Shown here piece after piece: positions 27,117 through 35,360 of a DNA stretch of 64,000 nt (positions are counted from its first letter, which is position 1; each line of letters begins with the position of its first letter). The notes beneath the pieces are model-generated. The model made no database searches and was not told the DNA's origin. It worked only from the letters and a program-made list of their open reading frames with translations. The position numbers and the translations under genes were made by a program. Origin of the DNA: JANMES01 sp038329865 (GTDB taxonomy: Bacteria; Planctomycetota; Phycisphaerae; Tepidisphaerales; Tepidisphaeraceae); contig JBBQNK010000023.1 of NCBI GenBank assembly GCA_038329865.1, positions 5,202 through 69,201 of the forward strand, in the 5' to 3' direction.

Positions 27117-28270
27117 TGGTTTTTCTCCACACCGGCTTTGGCCGCGCCCTCAATGGTCTGGGCGAATCGGGCGGCTAATATTTTGGTCGTGTACGATTCA
27201 AGTACTTTCTGCTGACCGTTTTGGGCCAAGGACATTCGCAGGGAATTCGACTCGATCAATTGAGCGATCGCCGCGGCCAGCGCGTTTGCATCGCGTTCCG
27301 GAAAGACCAAGCCGCCGCCCAACTCGTTGACGAGTGTCCCGATCTCGCCGGAATTGGAACCAATCACGGACGTGCCGCACGCGAGCGACTCGAGGATGAC
27401 CCGCCCGAATTGCTCTTTCCAGTTCGGCTGCGTTTCGGAGGGAAGCAATGTTACATCGAACGCTGAAAAGTACTTCGGCGCATCGGGATGCGGGATGTAC
27501 CCTCTCAGAGTAACGCGGTCGGACAATGATAATTGGTCGATGAGTCGACGGAGTTCCGTTTCAAACGGGCCAGCCCCGATCAATGCCAACTGCCAGTTCA
27601 AATGCCTGATTTTGGCCAAGGCGTTCAGGAGCGTGGCGAGCCCCTTTTCCGGCACAAAGCGACCCAGAAACCCGAGCAGCACTTGGCCGGGCTCAGCACC
27701 CAAGTCACTGCGAATCCAGGTGTTGTCATCGTGCCGGTGGTAGACGGATGGGTCCAGGCCAAGCGGCATGAGAGTCGAAGGTCCGAGATAACCCTTGGCG
27801 CGATGGACGGCATCGACACTGGCTGTAATCGGAAAGCTGAACGAACTTTGCCTATACACGAACGATTCGGTCCATCGAAAGGGCGGCGGATATTTCTTGA
27901 CGATGTTCTGGCACGAATAAAAGCCGATTGGGCGTGCAATCGAGCGGCGATTCGCCCAGAAAATTTGCGCCGTGGCGACTGCGTACGGCTCATGGTTGAC
28001 GTAGATCACATCCGGATTGACGTCGGTCAGCAATCGTTTCATCGAGCCGCGGTAGGCATGCAGAATAATATTGCCAGACTTCCACACATCGCGATAGATG
28101 ATCCGCCCGTGAAACCCCGGCCACTGGCTGGCGATGGGCTTACCATACTCGTTGATCCAGTTGCCGGGCACCAGCAGCGTAATCTCCCAGCCGGTGACCT
28201 GCTGCAAATCGGCATAGAACTGCTGATTGATGGCGGTGGCACAGGAATGGCTGACGACGAGGAGATGCAT
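27113..28270 (-). CDS. Glycosyltransferase family 4
   Basis: A 385-residue GT-B transferase. Its N-terminus (LLVVSHSCATAINQQFYADL) lacks the common glycine-rich loop, and the donor half is standard, with GFLGRFVPEKGLATLL and WKEQFGRVILESLACGTSVIG. Its start is 10 nt after the upstream GT4 gene, and it overlaps the next by 4 nt. Confidence 0.88.
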   Translation of the reverse strand: MHLLVVSHSCATAINQQFYADLQQVTGWEITLLVPGNWINEYGKPIASQWPGFHGRIIYRDVWKSGNIILHAYRGSMKRLLTDVNPDVIYVNHEPYAVATAQIFWANRRSIARPIGFYSCQNIVKKYPPPFRWTESFVYRQSSFSFPITASVDAVHRAKGYLGPSTLMPLGLDPSVYHRHDDNTWIRSDLGAEPGQVLLGFLGRFVPEKGLATLLNALAKIRHLNWQLALIGAGPFETELRRLIDQLSLSDRVTLRGYIPHPDAPKYFSAFDVTLLPSETQPNWKEQFGRVILESLACGTSVIGSNSGEIGTLVNELGGGLVFPERDANALAAAIAQLIESNSLRMSLAQNGQQKVLESYTTKILAARFAQTIEGAAKAGVEKNQ

Positions 28271-28280
28271 CGAAAATTGG

Positions 28281-29390
28281 CTAGGCGGTTATCAATTCGA
28301 AGTAGGCTTTGGCCATCTGATCCCAGCCGTTTTTTTCCGCCACTTCACGTGCGGCAACGCCAGCTCGCGCTCGGTAGGCAGGGTCGTCGAGCAACTTTCT
28401 CACCGCGACAGTGAGTGCTTGAATATCATCGGGGTCGGCAATCACAGAACCGCAGTCGGAGGTCATCAATTCGCCGGCGCCCACCGTGCTGGCGGTGACA
28501 ACCGGCAAGCCGCACGCCATCGCCTCGAGCACGACGAGCCCGAATGTATCGTAGCGCGAAGGAAATATAAACAGATCGGCCGCCCGGAAGACGCGCCCGG
28601 CATCCCGGCGAAATCCGAGGAAGTGCACGCGCTCGGCGAGTCCGAATTTTTCAGCCATCGCCGGATACGGGCTGCCGTCGAGCGCGCCGACGACCGCCAG
28701 GTGCAGTGATGGAAGCTGCTGCATCGCCTTAAGAACCGAGTCGAGGTTCTTGCGATTGGATTTGATATCACCTGCAAAAAGTGCGAGCGGCACACCTTCC
28801 GGCAAGCCTAACTCGCGTCGGTTGACCGGTCCGGGAGCGAACTCCGTCAGATCCACCGCATTAGGAATCAGCCGAATTTTTTCCGCCAGCACCCCTATGC
28901 TTTCGAGCTCTCTCCATGCGAGTTTGGATGGAACAACGATGTGCTTTGCTGCGTTGAATGCTCGCTTTTCCCAGCGGGCATTGAACCGGGTATAGGCAAA
29001 CTGATATGCCGCTCGAAGGCCACGGCCGGTTCGCGCAGGATGCACACTTGAGTGCATCCACGCGCCATGAACGAACTGGCAGAGATTTACATCGTGCTCG
29101 GCGGACATCGTGTACCCATTGCCGATGACGCAATCGGCTTCGCCCCTCATTTTTTCGAGGAGTCGGTCCGTCTGTCTCGCAAAAGCGCGAACATTGTATA
29201 ACCCGAGGTGTGGCAGCCGTGACGTGACCCGGCGCCAGACAGCCCCCAGGCTCTCCAGTTCCGGGTCAGTCCGCGTGGCGATCAAGGTGACCTGATGGCC
29301 CTGTTGCAAGGCGTATCGCACAATTTCAAAGTTGATGCGCCCCTGCCCGTCGCCGCGGATCAGATTGTGAGCGACGACAATCAACTTCAT
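28281..29390 (-). CDS. Glycosyltransferase family 4
   Basis: A 369-residue GT-B transferase with GDGQGRINFEIVRYAL in the acceptor half, then IRLIPNAVDLTEF, AGDIKSNRKNLDSVLKAM and SRYDTFGLVVLEAMACGLPVV in the donor half. It follows the second FkbM gene after a 116-nt spacer in which I see nothing. It probably adds one sugar of the repeat unit. Confidence 0.88.
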   Translation of the reverse strand: MKLIVVAHNLIRGDGQGRINFEIVRYALQQGHQVTLIATRTDPELESLGAVWRRVTSRLPHLGLYNVRAFARQTDRLLEKMRGEADCVIGNGYTMSAEHDVNLCQFVHGAWMHSSVHPARTGRGLRAAYQFAYTRFNARWEKRAFNAAKHIVVPSKLAWRELESIGVLAEKIRLIPNAVDLTEFAPGPVNRRELGLPEGVPLALFAGDIKSNRKNLDSVLKAMQQLPSLHLAVVGALDGSPYPAMAEKFGLAERVHFLGFRRDAGRVFRAADLFIFPSRYDTFGLVVLEAMACGLPVVTASTVGAGELMTSDCGSVIADPDDIQALTVAVRKLLDDPAYRARAGVAAREVAEKNGWDQMAKAYFELITA

Positions 29391-29506
29391 GGTTCAACCC
29401 ACTTGGCGGAGCAATGGAGAGAGTAGTAAGCGCGCGAAATCCGGCCGAGATGACTTCAAGGCGACCGCGTTGCACAGACGGCAGAACCTAAACGGAAACA
29501 TCGAAT

Positions 29507-30202
29507 TCAGGAAAAGAGGGTCGGGTTGAATGGAATTGGACGGTGCTCATGTGCAGGCGGTTCAACACGCCGCATTTTGTAACCAATGGGCTCGAGAATG
29601 GCGAGAACGCCTTTCAATAGTTCCGGAGAATGAACCTCGATCGTCAGCTGCGGATGATATTTCGTCAGCGTATCGATAAGCCCGTTGAGGACATCGACCT
29701 CGCCGCCGTCGACATCAATTTTGACGACGTCCAAACGTTCGACCTGGCGGCTGGCGAGGAGGCGATCTGTCCCCACGGTGGGAGGAGCGCCCGGGGAATC
29801 GGCGGGCTGATCGTCACGTCCGGCAAATGCGTGAATAATTTCAACCGGTGCCCGCTGTTCTCGCGGATTCAAGTCAAGATTTTCCTGGATTTGCACACCG
29901 CGCGAGCTCGGCTCAAACGCGAACACGCGACCTGACGGACCCGCTAGCTTTGCCATGAGAACAGTGAATACTCCTTCGGCGGCACCGATGTCGATACAGA
30001 CCGCGCCGGGCTTCACCTTTTCCGTCAGCCACGCCTGGAGATCCTGCTCGTAAATACCGCGCCAAATCTGGGTGTCCTCATGAAGGTCGAGCATCAACCG
30101 CCACCCCGCCAAGGCGCCGTTACGTATCGTGTAAGACCGGCGGCCAGATCGAAAAAACAATCGGCGTACAAATGGTTTCAGGCTTTCCGGAACACGCAGC
30201 AT
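29507..30202 (-). CDS. FkbM-family methyltransferase
   Basis: A 231-residue S-adenosylmethionine methyltransferase with VCIDIGAAEGVFT as motif I, FAFEPSSRG as motif II and VVKIDVDGGEVDVLNGL as the FkbM signature. The start at 30202 is preferred because AAAGGG lies 9 nt upstream; an earlier ATG at 30238 would overlap the polymerase gene. It is only distantly similar to the other FkbM protein of this locus, so two different hydroxyls may be methylated. Confidence 0.85.
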   Translation of the reverse strand: MLRVPESLKPFVRRLFFRSGRRSYTIRNGALAGWRLMLDLHEDTQIWRGIYEQDLQAWLTEKVKPGAVCIDIGAAEGVFTVLMAKLAGPSGRVFAFEPSSRGVQIQENLDLNPREQRAPVEIIHAFAGRDDQPADSPGAPPTVGTDRLLASRQVERLDVVKIDVDGGEVDVLNGLIDTLTKYHPQLTIEVHSPELLKGVLAILEPIGYKMRRVEPPAHEHRPIPFNPTLFS

Positions 30203-30215
30203 AGAGATTGACCCT

Positions 30216-31724
30216 TTAGACGCTGCCCCAATTGGCACCGCGCGCGTTGATCAACTGGCGACTCATCGCCGCAACTGGAAGATGGAATTGATCACGATCG
30301 CTTTCTTCCCATTCACGATTAAGTTTATCGATCACGCCGACGCAGAACCAAATCAACGCGGCAATCGAATAGTGCCCGCCGTTAAGCCAGTGACCTGCGC
30401 CGCAGACAAATAGGCCGAAGACCGCCATCGCTTCAACTGTGTCACTTCGACGCGCGTATTTGATGAGAACCTGGACCGTACGAAACAACAATGCCAGATA
30501 GATCAAGCCGCCCACGGGACCTAGTGAGACAAACATGTTGCTCACGTCAAATTCAGTTCCGGCGACGATCGTGTCACGTGTAGCCAGCTTACCGGCTGCG
30601 TTCGTTGTTGCGCCGAGGCCGACACCGGCGGGGTTCACAAACGAAGATAGGATGCCGGTATAGAAAAGCGTAGCGTGGCCCGTAGCTGATGATTCCATTG
30701 GATTCAAAAGCCCCTGAACCTGGTAGCTGACCATTGGGTTGATGGCACTGTCCACGTTTGCGCCTTGCAACCAGATCAACGCTCCGTACAAACTTCCAAA
30801 CACCACAATTCCTGCGAAAACCATTCGCCGAACCGATAATTTTGTTTCGCCGGGACGAACTCGAATCCCCCAGATTGCGACAAATGCCGATAGATTCGCC
30901 AGAAGCGTTTCACGTCCACCCTGCAAAAAGCAACTCAAAAGCAAAAAGGGTGCGAAGATCATGGTGGGCTTGTAACGCTTCAGCGCGGCGCCCGACAGTA
31001 AAATGGCACTGCCAATCGCGCAGTAGAGCGCGTACTCCGGCGGCGAGACAAAGAATGAAAAGGGTCGCGGTCGACCATTGACGTTGACCGCGAGGTTGCT
31101 TTGATTCAAAAGCCATTGATATTGATAGTCGGGAAAATCAATGTAAGCCTGATACATCCCAAAAAGGCCGGCGAGAACGGCGACAGGTACAACCACCCGA
31201 AATAGAATGGTCTTTAAGAATTCTTGCGTTCCATACGCCCAGCCGATCCAATACCATGCGAGAGGAATGAGATAAAACAGACCTCCGGCAAACCCAACTG
31301 CTAAACTGCCCTGGATTGGATTGAAGATTTCCAATCCCATTAATAACATCAAAATAAAAATCCACCAGCCGACCTTCGTCTGAACCCTCGTCCTATCCTT
31401 TAACATACCCGTCAGGAACAACGTGATCGCAACGGCCGGAGCCACCAGCAGCAACACGTCGTATTGGACGGGGCCAATGTAATAAACCATTAAGCGCCTC
31501 ACGTCACCCATGATGGCGAGGAACACGAATGCCATGATGATGGCCGGAACAGGAGCAACCAGTGCGACCTGGACGAGCACAAAAGTGAGAATAAGTGCCA
31601 GGATCGTTTGATCAATTTTTGTACTTAGACTCCAGGTAATTGCCCCGCAAAAAATCAGCAATCCCACCAGCATCGCGACTGCGGCCGACTTTCTGGCATT
31701 CGGAGAAACAGGTTCAATATTCAT
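30216..31724 (-). CDS. O-antigen ligase/polymerase-like membrane protein (Wzy-type)
   Basis: A 502-residue protein with about twelve transmembrane helices and a larger periplasmic loop near the middle-to-end (residues about 325-400, containing a GVGLGATTN segment), the topology of Wzy polymerases and WaaL ligases. It most likely joins repeat units in the periplasm. A second protein of this superfamily is encoded at 35341-37890, and I cannot tell which is the polymerase. Confidence 0.75.
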   Translation of the reverse strand: MNIEPVSPNARKSAAVAMLVGLLIFCGAITWSLSTKIDQTILALILTFVLVQVALVAPVPAIIMAFVFLAIMGDVRRLMVYYIGPVQYDVLLLVAPAVAITLFLTGMLKDRTRVQTKVGWWIFILMLLMGLEIFNPIQGSLAVGFAGGLFYLIPLAWYWIGWAYGTQEFLKTILFRVVVPVAVLAGLFGMYQAYIDFPDYQYQWLLNQSNLAVNVNGRPRPFSFFVSPPEYALYCAIGSAILLSGAALKRYKPTMIFAPFLLLSCFLQGGRETLLANLSAFVAIWGIRVRPGETKLSVRRMVFAGIVVFGSLYGALIWLQGANVDSAINPMVSYQVQGLLNPMESSATGHATLFYTGILSSFVNPAGVGLGATTNAAGKLATRDTIVAGTEFDVSNMFVSLGPVGGLIYLALLFRTVQVLIKYARRSDTVEAMAVFGLFVCGAGHWLNGGHYSIAALIWFCVGVIDKLNREWEESDRDQFHLPVAAMSRQLINARGANWGSV

Positions 31725-31749
31725 CGTGGACTCACTGTCGTTTTACGTC

Positions 31750-34608
31750 TCAAAACATTTGGCCGGCGCCTTGCGGGCCAAAAGACTTTTCTTCTTCCAC
31801 ATGGCACATCGCGGCAGTGATCGCTTCGGGTGAGACCGCGGTCGGGCGCTCACTGCCATTCGGAGCGCCAATTTTTGTGGCGTCGAGTAACATTCCCTTT
31901 GAAAACGCCGACCACTTCTCTTCCACTAGATCGGATAATTCCTCGCGGAAGCGGGCGTTGGAGAAACGCTCGGCATGGGCACGAATCGCGGCGGGGTCCA
32001 TGGCCGGGCTTGCTTCAAACTGCTCGACGGCGGCAATCACCGCGTCGATCGTCTGCGAGTCAAAGAAAACGCCGGTCACGCCGGGGATGACGCTTTCCGT
32101 CACGCCGCCGCGCCCGAAGGCGATCACTGGCGTGCCGCACGCCATCGCCTCAACCGCCACGATGCCGAAATCTTCCTCGGCCGCAAAGACAAAGCCCTTG
32201 GCCTTCTGCACGTACTGCTTCATCTGCTCGAGTGGTTGGTGCCCGAGCATCTGCACGTTCGGACCGGCCTTGCCTTTGATCTTGTAGAAGTCCGGGCCTT
32301 CGCCGATCACGAGCAGCTTCTTGTCCGGCATGCGATTGAACGCTTCAACGATCAGGTCAATCCGCTTGTACGGCACGAGGCGCGATGTCGTGATGTAATA
32401 ATCTTCCTTCTGCTCGCACAGCGTGAACTTCTCGACATCCACCGGTGGATAAATCACGAGGGCTTCGCGGCGGTAAATCTTGTTGATCCGCCGCGCGACG
32501 AATTGCGAGTTGGAAACGAATTGATCAACGCCGTTCGCGGATCGGACGTCCCAGTTGCGAATGTAATGCAGCACGGCCCGGGCGAAGAGCCCCTTGAGCC
32601 CGTATGTCAGCCCGCTCTCCTGCAGATACTGTGCCTGCATGTCCCACGCGAACCGCACCGGCGTGTGGCAGTAACAAATGTGAATCTGATTCGGACTGGT
32701 GATCACGCCCTTGGCCGCGAGGTAGCTGCTGCTGATGACGATGTCGTACCGGCTCACGTCGAGCTGCTCGATGGCCAGCGGCATAAGCGGCAGGTAGTGG
32801 CGGTGCTTGGACGGCGCCATCGGCATGCGCTGGATGAAGCTGGTGGTGACCGATTTACCCTTAAGGAATCCACGATCCTTGTGCGGCAGAAAATCGAAAA
32901 GCGAGAAGATATCCGCATCCGGATACGCCTCGATCATCTGCTCCAGCACGCGCTCGGCGCCGGCGTAAACGTAGAGGAAATCGTGCACGATGGCGACGCG
33001 GCGTTTTGCTCCTTCCATCGGCGTGCTGCGATTATCCATGCGCTTCGGGCCACGCTGCGGCTTGGCGGGCTTGGCTTTGGCGGGCTGGTGAAGGGCAGAT
33101 GAAATTGGAGCGACCGGCGCGGCATTCGCCGCTCGCTTCTGCATCGCCGCCGTGGCGGCGGCGGTGCTCGGGAGCGCCGCGACGCAGTGCTCTTCCATCA
33201 GCCGCGCAAAAAAGGTGACCCGCGCACCGGCGGATTCGAGCGAATCGAGCACTGCGACTTCCGCCTCGGCCTTGATAGGCCCGCCGTTGCGGCGCTGGCG
33301 GATCGGGACGGTCACATTGATCGTCTGCTGCGGGCCGGGCATCGGGCCGCTCGACCATTCGACCTTGCGTTCCATGCCGTCGCGGTTGGTAACCGGCAGC
33401 ACGAGCTTGCGGAACTGCAATGCCCGGGCGGCCTCGCACACTTCACGCCACCAATCATCGAACGTGTATGCGTTGGCCAGTCGAAGCTGCGACTGTTCGA
33501 ACACATTGCGGTAAGCCTTCTGATCGCGGCTGGTCGCTGCATTGCGGCGCAGGGCGACGATCGTCTCCCACACCCGCACGCTGCCGACTTTTCGGAAGAA
33601 CAGCAGCATGAATCCGATCGCGACAGCGGCGATCAGGTACTTGCCCTGTTCGCTGGCGTAAAGCGTAAGCACACCGAGCGCCGCGAGCACGAACGTTGCG
33701 GCGTAGAGCGTGAGCACGGCGTTGCGGTGATCCATTCCGCGCTCGATGAGCTTGTGATGGATGTGCCCCTTCTCGGCCGCGAAGATCGACCGCCGCTGCA
33801 AAATTCCTCGGCGGATCATCGTAATCAGCGTGTCGAACAGTGGGATGCCCAGTGCCAGGGCGGGCAAGCCAAGCCCCATCGCCACGCCGCTCTTGGAGTT
33901 GCACTTGATGCTCGTGTAGGCCAGCACGAAGCCAATGAACATGCTTCCGCAATCGCCCATGAAGATTTTGGCGGGATTGAAATTGAAGAAGAGGAACCCC
34001 GTCAGGCTGCCGAGCAAGGCGAGCGAAGGAACGATCAGGATGGAGTCGGAATTGTGTGCTGCGATGACGGCGATCACGCCGCACGCGATCGCACTGATAC
34101 CTGCCGCGAGCCCATCAAGGCCGTCAATGAAATTGATCGCGACGGTAACGGTGACGATCCAGAAAACCGTGATGGCCCAACTTGCCCCGGCCATATTCAG
34201 TTTGCCGATGAGCGGGAGCTGATCGATCTGCACGCCCGAATTGCAGATCGCCAGCGCCGCCAGCACCAGTGCCACCAGTTTGATCTTGCTCGGCAGATTG
34301 AACAAGTCATCGAGCAACCCGACCCCGAAGATCGAAACCGCGCTGATCAGGAATGTCAGGATCTGAATGTGGTTGCCGCTGAAGTCACGGCGGAGATCGG
34401 AATCCGCCAGGTATGCAGGAATGATCCCCAAGAGCATCGCCGCCATGATCGCCACGCCGCCGATGCGCGGGATCGGTACGCGATGGACTTTGCGGGCATC
34501 AGGCTTGTCGAGCACGTTGAATTTGCGCGCGATCTTCACTACTACCGGCGTGGCCAGCACCGATGCGAACATCGAGCCGATGTAGATGAGGGGATAGGTG
34601 CTGATCAT
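31750..34608 (-). CDS. Fusion of a WecA-like phosphoglycosyltransferase and a GT4 glycosyltransferase
   Basis: One 952-residue frame carries two enzymes. Residues 1-340 form a polyprenyl-phosphate GlcNAc-1-phosphate transferase (WecA/MraY superfamily) with about eleven helices, DD at 100-101, NFIDGLDGLAAG at 159-170, MGDCGSM at 217-223 and GHIHHK at 281-286. Residues 365-478 are a soluble domain I do not recognise, followed by an Ala/Pro/Lys-rich linker to about 535. Residues 538-950 are a WbaZ-like GT4 transferase (AIVHDFLYVYAGAERVL, ICYCHTP, SRLVPYKRIDLI, EEDFGIVAVEAMACGTPVI). The protein could load the lipid carrier and add the second sugar. An internal ATG at 33039 might also yield the GT4 part alone. 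The start overlaps the NusG-like gene by ATGA. Confidence 0.88.
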   Translation of the reverse strand: MISTYPLIYIGSMFASVLATPVVVKIARKFNVLDKPDARKVHRVPIPRIGGVAIMAAMLLGIIPAYLADSDLRRDFSGNHIQILTFLISAVSIFGVGLLDDLFNLPSKIKLVALVLAALAICNSGVQIDQLPLIGKLNMAGASWAITVFWIVTVTVAINFIDGLDGLAAGISAIACGVIAVIAAHNSDSILIVPSLALLGSLTGFLFFNFNPAKIFMGDCGSMFIGFVLAYTSIKCNSKSGVAMGLGLPALALGIPLFDTLITMIRRGILQRRSIFAAEKGHIHHKLIERGMDHRNAVLTLYAATFVLAALGVLTLYASEQGKYLIAAVAIGFMLLFFRKVGSVRVWETIVALRRNAATSRDQKAYRNVFEQSQLRLANAYTFDDWWREVCEAARALQFRKLVLPVTNRDGMERKVEWSSGPMPGPQQTINVTVPIRQRRNGGPIKAEAEVAVLDSLESAGARVTFFARLMEEHCVAALPSTAAATAAMQKRAANAAPVAPISSALHQPAKAKPAKPQRGPKRMDNRSTPMEGAKRRVAIVHDFLYVYAGAERVLEQMIEAYPDADIFSLFDFLPHKDRGFLKGKSVTTSFIQRMPMAPSKHRHYLPLMPLAIEQLDVSRYDIVISSSYLAAKGVITSPNQIHICYCHTPVRFAWDMQAQYLQESGLTYGLKGLFARAVLHYIRNWDVRSANGVDQFVSNSQFVARRINKIYRREALVIYPPVDVEKFTLCEQKEDYYITTSRLVPYKRIDLIVEAFNRMPDKKLLVIGEGPDFYKIKGKAGPNVQMLGHQPLEQMKQYVQKAKGFVFAAEEDFGIVAVEAMACGTPVIAFGRGGVTESVIPGVTGVFFDSQTIDAVIAAVEQFEASPAMDPAAIRAHAERFSNARFREELSDLVEEKWSAFSKGMLLDATKIGAPNGSERPTAVSPEAITAAMCHVEEEKSFGPQGAGQMF

Positions 34609-35186
34609 GACATTTTCTCGATCCGATGGGGCACATCGTAATCGATCGCTTCCAAGACGTCGGCATCAATTTGCACTGACGCGCCCTGCCCGAGCACGCT
34701 GACTTGCAGGACCACGCGTGTCAGCTTGTCACGCTCGACGACGACGCCCTCAAGCCCCATCAGCGGCCCGGCAGCAATGCGGACGCGCTGGCCCACTGCG
34801 ACGAATGGATACGGATCGAGCGGGATTTGCCCGCGGATCGCCTGTTCGATGGTCAGCAGTTCTTTAACTAACGCCGACTGATCGACGACCGGAATCACCT
34901 GGCAGAGCCGATTGGTCGCCAAGGCGCGGTGCCGCGCCGCGGAGTCGCCGCTGAAAAAGACGTAAGACGCGAAGAGCGGCATGAGCACGGTGCGCTTCCG
35001 CCCGCCGGAGAATCGAACCCGCGGAATCATCGGAAAGAAGTACCCGATTTCGGCCGACAGCAATTCCCAGGCGAACGCCTTTTCAAAGCGGGCACGCGTA
35101 TGCGCGATATGCCATGGCCCGGCCAATTCCGCGAGCGACGCGTATCGGTCCAGCATCATCGGAGGATTTTCGGAAAGCTTCAGCAT
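34605..35186 (-). CDS. NusG-family specialised antiterminator (RfaH/UpxY/LoaP-like)
   Basis: A 193-residue protein: an N-terminal NGN domain (PWHIAHTRARFEKAFAWEL through PLFASYVFF) and a C-terminal KOW domain (VRIAAGPLMGLEGVVVE). Its place inside a polysaccharide locus, rather than beside secE and ribosomal protein genes, marks it as an operon-specific paralogue that lets RNA polymerase read through long operons. It overlaps the following fusion gene by 4 nt. A stable hairpin lies 138 nt upstream of its start, at the end of the preceding gene. Confidence 0.88.
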   Translation of the reverse strand: MLKLSENPPMMLDRYASLAELAGPWHIAHTRARFEKAFAWELLSAEIGYFFPMIPRVRFSGGRKRTVLMPLFASYVFFSGDSAARHRALATNRLCQVIPVVDQSALVKELLTIEQAIRGQIPLDPYPFVAVGQRVRIAAGPLMGLEGVVVERDKLTRVVLQVSVLGQGASVQIDADVLEAIDYDVPHRIEKMS

Positions 35187-35323
35187 GTTTAATTGCTACC
35201 TGTGACGCTCACTGCGATTCGCATAAAACAGTACGGCTTCTGGCTCGGCGCGCACTCCGTCTCCGTCAGTGCACCGGACATTTTTAATCCCGCCGTTGAT
35301 CCAGGCAACGGCAGTGAATTTTC

Positions 35324-35360
35324 TGCATCCTCAGCCCGAATTACGGGCTGTCGGGATGCA
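35324..35360 (-). terminator. Hairpin at the end of the ligase-TPR gene, before the NusG-like gene
   Basis: GCATCC and AGCCCG face CGGGCT and GGATGC in one bulged stem of about 13 bp that includes the stop codon of the upstream gene. On the minus strand it is followed by AGAAAATT rather than a T-run, so it is at best a weak or factor-dependent terminator or a pause site. Confidence 0.45.

Noticed and set aside
33018..33039. Possibility that the WecA-like and GT4 parts are two genes
   Set aside because: The frame is continuous with no stop and the two ATG codons here lack a clear ribosome binding site; an internal start cannot be excluded, so it is kept as a note only.
33187..34641. A 484-codon open frame opposite the WecA-like domain
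   Set aside because: It is complementary to well-conserved membrane and active-site motifs; its composition (His, Arg, Asp, Glu) is that of an antisense shadow.
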